A DNA stretch of 64,000 nt from NCBI RefSeq assembly GCF_900112175.1, contig NZ_FOYT01000001.1:930001-994000 (forward strand), written 5' to 3'. Under the pieces are notes generated by a model. That model did not search any database. It saw nothing but the letters and a program-made list of their open reading frames with translations, and was not told where the DNA came from. A program made the position numbers and the translations under genes. Each line of letters begins with the position of its first letter. Position 1 is the stretch's first letter. Origin of the DNA: Halogeometricum rufum. GTDB taxonomy: Archaea > Halobacteriota > Halobacteria > Halobacteriales > Haloferacaceae. This document shows positions 1 through 8,882 of this stretch, in pieces.

Positions 1-1
1 C

Positions 2-1756
2 GCGGCGAACCGGTCGCGGCGGACGACGACCGCCGAGTGGACCGACCGCCATCGCGTCCGCGTGGCCGTCGTCGGGTCGCTTCGGACGCTCCCCGGTCCA
101 CGTCGGCCGGTCGACCCCCTGTTCGACCGCGGCGGCGCGCTCTCGGGGCCGAACCTCGAGTCCGTCCCGCGTCGCGCCCGCGCGGAACTCGCCTCTCGGG
201 GCGGCGCGGACGCCGTCGCCCGGCGGGCGGTGACGGGCGACGCGAACCGCGCGCCGGCACCGGTCGCCGCGCCCCGGCCGTCCGGCCTCCGCCCGTGGGT
301 GTACGAGGACGTGGCGACACTCCGCGAGACGGTTCGGAACGTCTCCGTGGAGGTGGACGCGCGCGACACCGCCACCGGCCGGGCCAACGCGGCGGCCGAA
401 CTCGCCGCGACCCTGCGGGACCGCAGAGCGGAACTCGTGGGCGCGCCGGCGACGTACGACGGCGTCGCGGACCGGGTTCGCGTCGCCGCGCGGGCGGCGT
501 ACCTCGACGCGGTCCTCGCGAGACTCGACGAACGCGCCGCCGCGGCCGACGGTCGGAACGGCCGTCTCCGCGACGCCCTCGCGTCTCGCGGCGTGAACGC
601 CACCCGGGTGAGCGCTCACCTGTCGAGTCGTATCGACGCCGGTGGTCGCGGTTCGGCCGCGCCGAACGACTCCGCCGCACCGAACGACTCCGCCGCGTTC
701 GTCCCCGACGGCGACCCCGCCTATCTCTCGCTGTCGGGCGTGGACGGACGCGCGGTCGACGGCGTCGCCGACGGCGCGACGTACACCCCGCTTGCGACCC
801 GCAACACGAACCTGTTCACGCTCCCGTACGGCGACCTCGCGAACGCCGTCGTCGGGAGCGCCCTCGGCCCCGGCGGCGACGTGTCGCTCAGAACCGCCGG
901 CCGCGCCCTCGCCGCCGCGAACCGGACGCTCGCGGTCCGCGACGACGCGACGCTCCGCGCCAGACGCGACGGACTGCAAGACGACGTCGAACGCTCGTTC
1001 GGGTCCGTCAGTCGGACGGCCGCCGCGACGGTCGAACGCGAGACGGACCTGACGCGCGCGGAGAGCGAGAGGGTCGTCGCCGCCGGACTCGCCCGGTGGG
1101 ACGGCGTCGGCCGCCGGGCCGTCGCCGCGGCGAACGGGTCGCTCGCGGCCGCCGTCGCCGCGGAGTCTGGGGTGCGCGGTGTGATGGCTCGCGACCGACT
1201 GGCGACGACGCTGCGGGTCGACCTGCGGGAGGCGACGACGGCGTCGCGGGTTCGCGTCTCCGAGGCGGCCGTGAACGACACCGTGACGCGGACCCGAACC
1301 GTCGCGAAGGAACTCGCTCGGGAGGCGGCCTCCCGCGCCGCGGACCGGGCCACCGGTCGCGTCCTGAACGGGACGCTCGGCGCCGTCCCGGCGGGCCTGC
1401 CGCTCTCGCCGACGCTGAGTCCGTGGGTCGCCACGACGAACCTCTGGGTGGTACAGGCGCGCGGCGCGTACGCGCGGTTCAGTGTCTCCGCCGGCGACGG
1501 GGCGGTGCCGACGACGTACGTCCGCGACGGCAGCGCGGTCCGTCTGGACGCGGACGGGGACGGTAGCCGAGAACTCGTCGGGTCGAACGACCGCGTCGGA
1601 TTCCGGTTGCGGACCGTCGTCGTCGCGGCGGTCCCGCCCGGCGGGAACGGCGTCGGCGACGTGGACGGCGTCGCGTCCGAGACGTCTCCGGCGTGGACCG
1701 GCCCCGCGCCCGGGCCGCGGTGCGACACGTCGACGGGGCGGTGCCGGCGGGAGTGA
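2..1756 (+). CDS. Haloarchaeal pilus/secretion-associated protein, 5'-truncated (DUF7286-like)
   Basis: The reading frame is open from base 2 through the window edge, so the true start lies outside; the first in-frame start-like codon (GTG at 62) is probably internal. At least 585 codons. The protein is Ala/Arg/Asp-rich with long helical stretches. Near the C-terminus is a conserved-looking beta segment (LSPWVATTNLWVVQ, then RFSV and a TTYVRDGS-type stretch) that resembles, from memory, the haloarchaeal DUF7286 family. That family sits in type IV pilus-like/Tad-like gene clusters behind ATPase and membrane platform genes; those genes would be upstream of this window. No catalytic motif was recognised. 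The family assignment is recall and the role is inference. Confidence 0.6.
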   Translation, partial: AANRSRRTTTAEWTDRHRVRVAVVGSLRTLPGPRRPVDPLFDRGGALSGPNLESVPRRARAELASRGGADAVARRAVTGDANRAPAPVAAPRPSGLRPWVYEDVATLRETVRNVSVEVDARDTATGRANAAAELAATLRDRRAELVGAPATYDGVADRVRVAARAAYLDAVLARLDERAAAADGRNGRLRDALASRGVNATRVSAHLSSRIDAGGRGSAAPNDSAAPNDSAAFVPDGDPAYLSLSGVDGRAVDGVADGATYTPLATRNTNLFTLPYGDLANAVVGSALGPGGDVSLRTAGRALAAANRTLAVRDDATLRARRDGLQDDVERSFGSVSRTAAATVERETDLTRAESERVVAAGLARWDGVGRRAVAAANGSLAAAVAAESGVRGVMARDRLATTLRVDLREATTASRVRVSEAAVNDTVTRTRTVAKELAREAASRAADRATGRVLNGTLGAVPAGLPLSPTLSPWVATTNLWVVQARGAYARFSVSAGDGAVPTTYVRDGSAVRLDADGDGSRELVGSNDRVGFRLRTVVVAAVPPGGNGVGDVDGVASETSPAWTGPAPGPRCDTSTGRCRRE

Positions 1757-1791
1757 GAAACCGTTTTGCCCGAGGCGCGGCGAGTGCAGGT

Positions 1792-2223
1792 ATGCTCTAC
1801 GACGCGGCCGACGACCCGGCGTCGCTATCGAGGACCGAGTTGCGAGAGGCGTACGAGCGACAGATTCGAGACGTGGTCGACGGCGTCGGCGTCGAGACGG
1901 CGGCGGCCGAGTCCGGCGTGGACGCGGACCTGGTCGCCGACGTCGCCGCGGGCGAAGTCCCCGAGATGCGCGTCGAGGAGGCGGCGGCCCTGTTGGCGCT
2001 GTCGGACGACTATCCGGACAGCGAGGCCATCGTCCTCGAACTCCGCGACCACCTCCTGCTGGGGATGACGACGGGCGTGCTGGACGTCGACACCATCGCC
2101 TCGAACGTCGAGTTGGGGCTCTCCGGACAGGAGATTCAACAGGCCTTGGAGGGCCGCAACCCGATGACGCTCGAACAGTTGGCGGCGATCCACCGCTTCA
2201 TCGCCGAGCGAAACGACCGATAG
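1792..2223 (+). CDS. Small helical protein, DUF5791-like
   Basis: 143 aa. The ATG at 1792 was chosen over an upstream in-frame start at 1693, which overlaps the previous gene and would add a basic, non-conserved tail. The sequence starts MLYDAADDPASLSRTELR and continues with helical segments containing GVDADLVADVAAGE, LLLGMTTGVLDVDTIA and MTLEQLAAIHRFIAER, which I recognise as the haloarchaeal DUF5791 family. Function is unknown. The alternating helix-turn-helix-like repeats suggest a small DNA- or protein-binding fold, but that is inference. The stop TAG is followed directly by the ATG of the next gene (zero spacing), so the two are probably co-transcribed and translationally coupled. Confidence 0.75.
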   Translation: MLYDAADDPASLSRTELREAYERQIRDVVDGVGVETAAAESGVDADLVADVAAGEVPEMRVEEAAALLALSDDYPDSEAIVLELRDHLLLGMTTGVLDVDTIASNVELGLSGQEIQQALEGRNPMTLEQLAAIHRFIAERNDR

Positions 2224-3132
2224 ATGGCGCACGCAGTCGTCCTCGGATGCGGGTACGTGGGCCTCGAACTCGGCCGCCAACTCGTCGACGAAGGCCACGA
2301 CGTGACGGGCGTCCGTCGCTCGGACGACGGTCTCGCGGCCGTCGAGTCGGCCGGACTGACGGCCGCACGCGCCGACGTGACCGACCCGGACTCGCTGGCC
2401 GCCCTCCCGGACGCCGACTGGGTCGTGTTCGCCGCCAGTTCCGGGGGGCGCGGCGCTGACGCCGCCCGGCGCGTCTACGTCGAGGGGTTGCGGAACGCCG
2501 TCGACGAGTACGGCTCCCGAGCGTCGCCGCCGGACCGACTCGTCTACACCTCCTCGACCGGCGTCTACGGCGACCACGGCGGCGACTGGGTCGACGAGGA
2601 GACGCCGCTGGACCCGACGACGGAGAAGACGCGGGTGCTTGCGGAGGCCGAACGTGCGGCCGTCGAGGACGCGGGCGAGGCGGGTATCGACGGCACCGTC
2701 GCGCGCTTCGCGGGGTTGTACGGGCCGGACCGCTACCGACTCGACCGCTACCTCACGGGGCCGGTCACCGAGGGCTACCTGAACATGGTCCACCGCGACG
2801 ACGCCGCCGGAGCCGTCCGGTTCCTCCTCGACGCCGACGCCGCCCGCGACGACGCGGTCCTCGTCGTGGACGACGAACCGGTCGAGAAGTGGGCGTTCGC
2901 GGACTGGCTGGCCGACGAGTGCGGCGTCGACCGCCCGCCCAAGCGGACGAAGGAGGACCGACTCGACGACCCGGACCTCTCGGAGGCGGCGCGACGGCGC
3001 ATCCTGACGAGCAAGCGGTGCTCGAACGACCGACTCCGCGAACTCGGCTACGAGTTCGCCTACCCGACGTACCGCGAGGGCTACCGCGCGGCCGTCGACG
3101 CCTACCGCGAGTCGGCGACCGGGAGCGAGTAG
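2224..3132 (+). CDS. NAD(P)-dependent SDR-family epimerase/dehydratase-like protein
   Basis: 302 aa. The N-terminal Rossmann motif GCGYVGLELG (residues 9-18) and the central SSTGVYGD segment place it in the extended SDR / atypical NAD(P)-epimerase group (YeeZ-like, COG0451). The C-terminal half has the usual substrate-domain pattern, with FAGLYGP and a HRDDAAGAVRFLLD helix. A clear YxxxK catalytic pair is not evident, as is common in the YeeZ-type atypical SDRs, so the substrate and even the reaction cannot be named. It starts immediately after the stop of the DUF5791-like gene, making a two-gene unit. Confidence 0.85.
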   Translation: MAHAVVLGCGYVGLELGRQLVDEGHDVTGVRRSDDGLAAVESAGLTAARADVTDPDSLAALPDADWVVFAASSGGRGADAARRVYVEGLRNAVDEYGSRASPPDRLVYTSSTGVYGDHGGDWVDEETPLDPTTEKTRVLAEAERAAVEDAGEAGIDGTVARFAGLYGPDRYRLDRYLTGPVTEGYLNMVHRDDAAGAVRFLLDADAARDDAVLVVDDEPVEKWAFADWLADECGVDRPPKRTKEDRLDDPDLSEAARRRILTSKRCSNDRLRELGYEFAYPTYREGYRAAVDAYRESATGSE

Positions 3133-3212
3133 GGCGCGTCGCGGCACATCCTGTCGCCGTTCGAGCGTCGAATCGAAGGAATCTTCATACGTATGGCTCT
3201 GGACCACAGCGT

Positions 3213-4406
3213 ATGGATTCGAGCGCGACCGCCGGTGCGGCGGACGTCGCCGCGCAGGTGGTGGGCGGGGCCGAGTCCGTCTTCGGGACGCATCCGGAGT
3301 TAGTCGCCGCGCTCATCGTGGGGACGGTGGCGTTAGTCGGTGGGCTGTACGCCATCCTGCGGTTCAAGCGACCGATGGGGACGCGATTTCTGGAACGCCT
3401 CTCGGAGTTGGACGAGGTGGCGGTGTTGATGCACCCGAACCCGGACCCCGACTCGATGGCGGCCGCCATCGGCGTCGCCTGTCTCGCGGAGCAGGTCGGG
3501 ACGACGGCGCACATCCAGTACTCCGGACAGATACGGCATCAGGAGAACCGCGCGTTCGAGACGGTGCTGGACCTCGAACTCGACGCCATCGACCACGTCA
3601 CCGACCTCGCGGCCGAACACGTCGTCCTCGTGGACCACAACCGCCCGCGCGGGTTCGCGGGTGCCGACGGCGTCCTCCCGTTCGCCATCGTGGACCACCA
3701 CCCCGGCGAGGGGACGGGCGAGCAGTTCACCGACGTGCGGACGAACTACGGCGCCAGTTCCAGCATCGTCGCCGAGTACTTCCGCGACGTCGGCGCGAAG
3801 CCGGTCCCGCCGGACCGCCACGCGAGCGAAGTCGGCTCCGAGTACACCGTCCCCTCGACGGTGGCGACGGGCCTGCTCTACGGCATCCTCACCGACACCA
3901 AACGGCTCACCGCGGGCTGTTCGGACGCCGACTTCTCCGCCGCGGGCTACCTCTACCCCGGCGTCAACGAGGACATCCTCGACCGAATCGCCAACCCCGA
4001 GGTGTCGAAGGAGGTGCTCGAACTCAAGGCCCGCGCCATCGCCGGGCGCGACGTCCGCGGGCCGTTCGCCGTCAGCGACATCGGGACGCTCTCGAACGTG
4101 GACGCCATCCCGCAGGCGGCCGACGAACTCATCCAGTTGGAGGGGGTCACGGCCGTCGTCGTCTGCGGCGAACGCGACGGCACCCTCTACCTCTCCGGTC
4201 GCTCTCGCGATGACCGCGTCCACATGGGCCGGACTCTCGAACACGCCCTCGGCAACGTCCCCGGCGCGTCGGCCGGCGGGCACGCGCGCATGGGCGGCGG
4301 GCAGATTCCGCAGCGAGACGGTCACATCCTCACCGACGGCGGCGACGCCCTCACCCGGACGACGCTGTGCGAACGCCTGTTCGACGCCATGTCCGGCGAC
4401 GTGTAG
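3213..4406 (+). CDS. Membrane-anchored DHH-family phosphoesterase
   Basis: 397 aa from ATG 3213; a longer in-frame extension overlaps the upstream SDR gene and was rejected. A single transmembrane segment lies at about residues 30-50, followed by a cytosolic DHH domain. Motif I is MHPNPDPDS (73-81), motif II VLVDHN (138-143) and motif III VDHH (160-163). A C-terminal DHHA1 domain carries the GGHARMGGGQ substrate loop. DHH-DHHA1 proteins hydrolyse small nucleotides (nanoRNA, pAp, c-di-AMP) or ssDNA. The membrane anchor resembles bacterial GdpP-type c-di-AMP phosphodiesterases more than RecJ, though the PAS/GGDEF domains of GdpP are absent. The family is certain and the substrate is inferred. 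Confidence 0.88.
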   Translation: MDSSATAGAADVAAQVVGGAESVFGTHPELVAALIVGTVALVGGLYAILRFKRPMGTRFLERLSELDEVAVLMHPNPDPDSMAAAIGVACLAEQVGTTAHIQYSGQIRHQENRAFETVLDLELDAIDHVTDLAAEHVVLVDHNRPRGFAGADGVLPFAIVDHHPGEGTGEQFTDVRTNYGASSSIVAEYFRDVGAKPVPPDRHASEVGSEYTVPSTVATGLLYGILTDTKRLTAGCSDADFSAAGYLYPGVNEDILDRIANPEVSKEVLELKARAIAGRDVRGPFAVSDIGTLSNVDAIPQAADELIQLEGVTAVVVCGERDGTLYLSGRSRDDRVHMGRTLEHALGNVPGASAGGHARMGGGQIPQRDGHILTDGGDALTRTTLCERLFDAMSGDV

Positions 4407-4489
4407 GGCCGTCGCCCGAGTCGAGAGCGAGGGGCGTTCGCGCCGTCGAAGCCGGAGCGCGTTTACGCCGCCGACCCGTACCGCGCCGC

Positions 4490-5584
4490 ATGGCGACGAC
4501 ATCCGGCACGTGGGGGTACCGCGACCAGTTCGGCGACGCGTTCGCGCGGACGTTCTTCCGCCGGTTCGGCCCCGGCGTCGTGTCGAGCATCGGCGTCGGG
4601 ACGTACCTCGGCGACCCGACGGACGACGCCGACGCCCGCTACCGCGAGGCGCTGACGACGGCACTCGAATCAGGCCTGAACCTCGTCGACACGGCCATCA
4701 ACTACCGCTGTCAGCGGAGCGAACGCGTCGTCGGCGACGCGGTGCGCGCGGCGGACGTCTCTCGCGAGGAAGTCGTCGTCGCCACGAAGGGCGGGTTCGT
4801 CCCGTTCGACGGCTCCCGCCCCGAGAACCCCGGCGCGTACGTCCGCGACGAGTTCGTCCGCACCGGCGTCGTCGAACGCGAGGACCTGGCTCGCGGGAGT
4901 CACGCCATCTCGCCCGCGTTCCTCGCTGAGTCGCTCGACCGGTCGCTGTCGAACCTCGGCCTCGACAGCGTGGACTGCTACTACGTCCACAACCCCGAGA
5001 CGCAGTTGGCCGTCCGGTCGCGCGAGGCGGTGTACGACCAGTTGGAGGCGGCGTTCGAGACGCTCGAAGAACGGCGATTGGCGGGCGACGTCGGCGTCTA
5101 CGGCGTCGCTACGTGGGAGGCGTTCCGCGTCCCGCGCGACCACGACCGCTACCTCTCGCTCCCCGAAGTCCACGCCCGCGCCGAACGCGCCGCCGAGTCG
5201 GCGGGCGCCGACGACTGCGGACTCGCGGCGATTCAGCTCCCGTTCAACGTCAGCATGGCCGACGCGTTCGGCGTCGAGGCGCACCGCCACCCGACCGAGG
5301 ACAGAGACGTGAGCGCGCTCTGGTACGCACAAGAGGCCGGACTCGACGTGTTCGCCAGCGCGAGTCTCGCGCAGGGGGACCTCGCGGCGTCGATACCGGA
5401 GACGGTGGACGCGCAACTCTCGGGGGAGACGCCGGCCCAACGGGCCATCAACTTCGCGCGGAGCGCACCCGGCGTGACGGCCGCACTCGTCGGCACCGGG
5501 TCACCCGACCACGTCGCGGAGAACGTCGCCGCGGGGACGTTCGAACCGCTCGGCGCCCGCGCGTTCGACGCCGTCTTCGAGTAG
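4490..5584 (+). CDS. Aldo/keto reductase
   Basis: 364 aa from ATG 4490; the in-frame upstream codons overlap the DHH gene. It is an (alpha/beta)8 aldo/keto reductase. GVGTYLGDP is in the first strand, the catalytic Asp/Tyr lie in LVDTAINYR, the catalytic Lys in VVVATKGGF and the catalytic His in CYYVHNPET, with a C-terminal NADP-binding region ending in ALVGTGSPDHVAENV. It is longer than typical 280-330 aa AKRs because of an N-terminal extension and an inserted segment after the Lys (about 'SRPENPGAYVRDEFV'). Substrate is unknown. It ends only 4 bases from the convergent zinc-finger gene. Confidence 0.88.
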   Translation: MATTSGTWGYRDQFGDAFARTFFRRFGPGVVSSIGVGTYLGDPTDDADARYREALTTALESGLNLVDTAINYRCQRSERVVGDAVRAADVSREEVVVATKGGFVPFDGSRPENPGAYVRDEFVRTGVVEREDLARGSHAISPAFLAESLDRSLSNLGLDSVDCYYVHNPETQLAVRSREAVYDQLEAAFETLEERRLAGDVGVYGVATWEAFRVPRDHDRYLSLPEVHARAERAAESAGADDCGLAAIQLPFNVSMADAFGVEAHRHPTEDRDVSALWYAQEAGLDVFASASLAQGDLAASIPETVDAQLSGETPAQRAINFARSAPGVTAALVGTGSPDHVAENVAAGTFEPLGARAFDAVFE

Positions 5585-5588
5585 CGCG

Positions 5589-5759
5589 TTACCGCAGTTC
5601 CTTCCACTCGCTGCCGCACTCGGGGCAGGTCCGCACGGAGAACACCTCGTCGGGGTCGTTCCGCTTCTTGAGCGACTCGCCGCACTCCGCGCAGGTCAGT
5701 CGGTCGTACGTGTCTTTCTCCAGTTCGCCGTCGCGCAACCCCTTCCGCGTGCTCTTCAT
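5589..5759 (-). CDS. HVO_0758-type small zinc-finger protein
   Basis: 56 aa. Two CxxC knuckles, CAECGE (23-28) and CPECGSEW (45-52), form a rubredoxin-like or zinc-ribbon site; the N-terminus is basic (MKSTRKGLRDGELEKDTYDRL). The sequence closely matches, from memory, the HVO_0758 family of haloarchaeal micro-proteins. Such zinc-finger proteins are abundant in Halobacteria and several affect stress, biofilm or growth phenotypes; the role of this one is unknown. It is divergent from the MFS transporter gene, sharing a 148-bp intergenic region. Confidence 0.85.
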   Translation of the reverse strand: MKSTRKGLRDGELEKDTYDRLTCAECGESLKKRNDPDEVFSVRTCPECGSEWKELR

Positions 5760-5907
5760 CCTGCCTCGGCTTTCGCAAGGCGCGTGTAAAAACCCGCGGT
5801 ACCGAGTCTCACACCTGATACGGGGGCCGTTCGGCGGCGAACGCCGGCAAGACCCGCCGCAACGGCGTTCCGGAACGCTTGAAGTGCCGGGGGCGGAATC
5901 GGAGAGC

Positions 5908-7140
5908 GTGTCACGAGGCCGGCTGTTCGGAACGCTGTGTTCGATGGTGTTGCTCGTCAACCTCGCGCGGGTGGTGTTCGCCCCGTTACTGGAGCAACTC
6001 ATCACCGTCTTCGGCATCGGCGAGGGCACCGCCGGCCTCATCGCGACGCTCGTCTGGGTCGGGAGCGCGATTCCGCGCATCCCAACCGGGTGGGTGCTGA
6101 CCCGCGTCCCCAGACACCGCGTCGTCCTCGGGACGGGCGTGATTCTGACCGTCGCGTCCGCGTTCACCGCCGCCGCGAACTCCGTCGCCATGGTCGCCGT
6201 CGGCGCCCTCCTGATGGGGCTCTCCTCCGGCGTCTACTTCGTCTCCGCCAACCCCCTCGTGAGCGAACTCTACCCCGAACGCGTCGGGCGCGCGATGGGC
6301 ATCCACGGGATGGCCAGCCAACTGGCGGCCGTCGTCGCCGCGCCGTTCGTCACGCTCGTCCTCACGCTGTTCGTGGAGTGGCGCGTCGTCTTCGTCTGCA
6401 TCGGCGTCGTCGCGTTCGTCGCCACCCTCGCACTCTACTGGACCGCGCGGCGGACCGACCTGCCGGAGGCGGGCAGCGAGGACCGGAACCTGCTCGCCGC
6501 GGCGGTGACCCAGTGGCGCGTCATCCTCCTCGGCGTCGTCATCCTCGGCTTCACCGGCTTCGTCTGGCAGGGGCTGTTCAACTTCTACGAACTCTACATG
6601 CAGACGAAGGAGGTGGGCGACGCGACGGCGAAGAACATGCTGACGCTCATCTTCGCCGCGGGCGTCCCCGCCTTCTTCGTCTCGGGGCGACTCGCCGACC
6701 GACTGCCGCGCGTCCCCTACCTGCTCTCTATCGTCGCCGCCTTCGTCGTCGGCGTCCTCGCGTTGACCGTCGCGGAGGGTCTCGTCGCCCTGCTGGTCCT
6801 CACGGCGTTCGTCGGCTACGTCATCCACAGCCTGTTTCCGGCGCTGGACACCTACCTGCTCGACACGCTGCCCGACGAGAACCGCGCGAGCGCCTACGCC
6901 GTCTACTCGGCGGGCATGATGGTCGTGCAGGCGTCCGGCTCCTCGGTCGTCGGCGCTCTCCGCGAGGGCGGCGCCGTCTACGAGGTGTTTCGAAGCGTCA
7001 CCGCCGGGATTCCGCTGCTCGGCACGCTCCCGGCGGGCGGCCTCTCGTACGACGCCATCTTCACCGGCTTCGCCGTCGGCCTCGCCGTCGTCGTGACGAC
7101 GCTGCTCGTCCTCCAGCGAGCGAACCGCCTCCCGCAGTAG
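5908..7140 (+). CDS. MFS transporter
   Basis: 410 aa from GTG 5908, giving the start VSRGRLFGTLCSMVLLVNLA that is typical of haloarchaeal MFS proteins; the longer in-frame extension runs antisense through the zinc-finger gene and into the AKR. About twelve hydrophobic segments are visible in two halves separated by a charged loop near residues 185-200. Signature elements are GLIATLVWVGSAIPRIPTG and an ELYPERVGRAMGIH segment after TM5. The ligand cannot be told from sequence; sugar, nitrate and drug transport are all possible. It is followed 109 bp later by a glycosyltransferase gene with its own promoter region. Confidence 0.85.
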   Translation: MSRGRLFGTLCSMVLLVNLARVVFAPLLEQLITVFGIGEGTAGLIATLVWVGSAIPRIPTGWVLTRVPRHRVVLGTGVILTVASAFTAAANSVAMVAVGALLMGLSSGVYFVSANPLVSELYPERVGRAMGIHGMASQLAAVVAAPFVTLVLTLFVEWRVVFVCIGVVAFVATLALYWTARRTDLPEAGSEDRNLLAAAVTQWRVILLGVVILGFTGFVWQGLFNFYELYMQTKEVGDATAKNMLTLIFAAGVPAFFVSGRLADRLPRVPYLLSIVAAFVVGVLALTVAEGLVALLVLTAFVGYVIHSLFPALDTYLLDTLPDENRASAYAVYSAGMMVVQASGSSVVGALREGGAVYEVFRSVTAGIPLLGTLPAGGLSYDAIFTGFAVGLAVVVTTLLVLQRANRLPQ

Positions 7141-7249
7141 CGGGCGGCCTCGTTCTCGCGGCGATGTCCTCGTTGCGGCCGCCGGAACCGACCCCGCACA
7201 CGCGCTGGAACCCTCCCGTTTTTCTGCCGTCACTCCTCACGAACGACTG

Positions 7250-8350
7250 ATGGAGTACGTTCAGGAGCGGGTGGCGACGCTGCACGACCTGACCGACCCG
7301 ATTCCGGACGCGCCGACGGAACGGGCGGCGGTGGTCGTCCCGATGACCGAACGCGAGTACGCCGGCCTCGCCGCCGACCGCGTGCTCTCGGTCCTCGAAC
7401 GCGTCTCGCCCGCCCGCGTCGTCGTCCCCCTCCGCGCGCCGCGAGAGCGCGTCGGCCCGTTCCGCGAGTGGCTCTCGGAGTACGACCTGCCGCTCGAGGT
7501 GTTGTGGTGCGACGGGCCGCGCGTCGCGGACCTGCTCGAACGCGTCGGCGCGGACGGTGACCGCGGGAAGGGGCGGGACGTGTGGCTGGCGCTGGGCCGC
7601 GCCGCCGAGGAGGAGTTCGTCGTCGTCCACGACGCGGACACGAAGACGTACGACCGCTCGTACGTCTCTCGCCTCCTGTTCCCGCTGGCCGAGGGCTACC
7701 GGTTCTCGAAGGGTTACTACGCCCGCGTCGAGGACGAACGCCTGTACGGACGCCTGTTCCGCCTGTTCTACGCGCCGCTCGTCCGCGCGTTGCTGGACGA
7801 GACGGACGCCCCCCTCCTGCGCTACCTCGCGTCGTTCCGGTACGCGCTGGCCGGCGAGTTCGCCATGACGAGCGACGTCGCGCGGTCGATTCGCGCGCCG
7901 CGGTCGTGGGGGCTGGAAGTCGGCGTCCTCGGCGACGCGTTCGACGCCGCCGGGTTCGAGGGCACGGCGCAGGTGGACCTCGGCGCGTACGAACACGACC
8001 ACCGCGCCGTCTCGGGACCGACCGGGCTGTCGGACATGAGCCGGTCCGTCGGCGAGACGCTGTTCCGGACGCTCGCGGACCACGGCGTCGCGCCCGACTT
8101 CGACACGCTCCCCGACCGCTACCGGGAGGCGGCGCTCACCCTCGTCGAGCAGTACGCCGCGGACGCGGCGTTCAACGGCTTCGAGTTCGACCGGGCGGGC
8201 GAACGCGAACAGGTGGCGACGTACGCCGAGGCGGTGGCCGAACCCGCCGGCGAGGACGGGCGACTCCCGCCGTGGTCGGACGCGCCTCTGTCGCCCGACG
8301 ACGTCGTCGCCGCCGCCGTCGCCGACGCCGAGGAGGTGTCGTCGCGATGA
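7250..8350 (+). CDS. Family-2-like glycosyltransferase (glucosyl-3-phosphoglycerate synthase type)
   Basis: 366 aa. A GT-A fold is indicated by the N-terminal AAVVVPMTER strand and the DAD metal-binding motif in FVVVHDADTKTYDRSYVSRLL (around residues 124-144), followed by a GYRFSKGYYARV segment seen in mannosyl/glucosyl-3-phosphoglycerate synthases. A C-terminal helix set includes PRSWGLEVGVLGDAF, the usual acceptor-side region. In Halobacteria this could make a compatible-solute precursor or a glycolipid; I cannot tell which. The last four bases overlap the start of the next gene (ATGA), implying translational coupling. Confidence 0.75.
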   Translation: MEYVQERVATLHDLTDPIPDAPTERAAVVVPMTEREYAGLAADRVLSVLERVSPARVVVPLRAPRERVGPFREWLSEYDLPLEVLWCDGPRVADLLERVGADGDRGKGRDVWLALGRAAEEEFVVVHDADTKTYDRSYVSRLLFPLAEGYRFSKGYYARVEDERLYGRLFRLFYAPLVRALLDETDAPLLRYLASFRYALAGEFAMTSDVARSIRAPRSWGLEVGVLGDAFDAAGFEGTAQVDLGAYEHDHRAVSGPTGLSDMSRSVGETLFRTLADHGVAPDFDTLPDRYREAALTLVEQYAADAAFNGFEFDRAGEREQVATYAEAVAEPAGEDGRLPPWSDAPLSPDDVVAAAVADAEEVSSR

Positions 8351-8823
8351 AGGAGTCGGTGTACGACGAGTTGGCGGGCATCGCGGACATGTTCGACGTG
8401 CTCACGCGCGCGGAACTGGAACGCGCCCTCGACGAACTCGCGTTCAAGAAGGGGAAGAACATGGACGACGAGGCGGTGGCGGCGGCCGTCGAGAGCGCGG
8501 TTCGGGACTACTACCTCGTCACGTACGACGACGCGGACGGCGAACGCGTCGTCGCCGGCCCCGTCGCGTTCCCGACGCTCCCCGAGAACGCCGAGGACCT
8601 GCCGCACATCCTCGACGTGGACGACCGGACGCCCGACGACGAGGCGGTGACCGAGGCGACGGCCGACCGCCTCCGGGCCGACGCCGAGGCGGCGATAGCG
8701 TCCGGCGACGACGAGCGAATCCGGCACCTCCTCGACGTGACGTACGACGTGGAACTGTGGGCGGCGCGCGACGTGGACGTGACCGAGGTTCGGTCGCGTC
8801 TCGACGCCGAACTGGACGACTGA
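8347..8823 (+). CDS. Haloarchaeal conserved protein, DUF7109-like
   Basis: 158 aa from ATG 8347, overlapping the glycosyltransferase stop by 4 bases. It is acidic and helical at the N-terminus (YDELAGIADMFDVLTRAEL), with a proline-rich centre (VAFPTLPENAEDLPHILDVD) and a C-terminal helical repeat. I recall this arrangement as DUF7109, with low certainty. No catalytic residues or membrane segments. The coupling to the GT gene suggests a partner or regulator of the transferase, but that is inference. Confidence 0.65.
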   Translation: MKESVYDELAGIADMFDVLTRAELERALDELAFKKGKNMDDEAVAAAVESAVRDYYLVTYDDADGERVVAGPVAFPTLPENAEDLPHILDVDDRTPDDEAVTEATADRLRADAEAAIASGDDERIRHLLDVTYDVELWAARDVDVTEVRSRLDAELDD

Positions 8824-8882
8824 CCGACTCGCGGCGGTGCCGCGAGAGCTAAACATAAGCGTCTCCGACAGTTCGAACCAGT

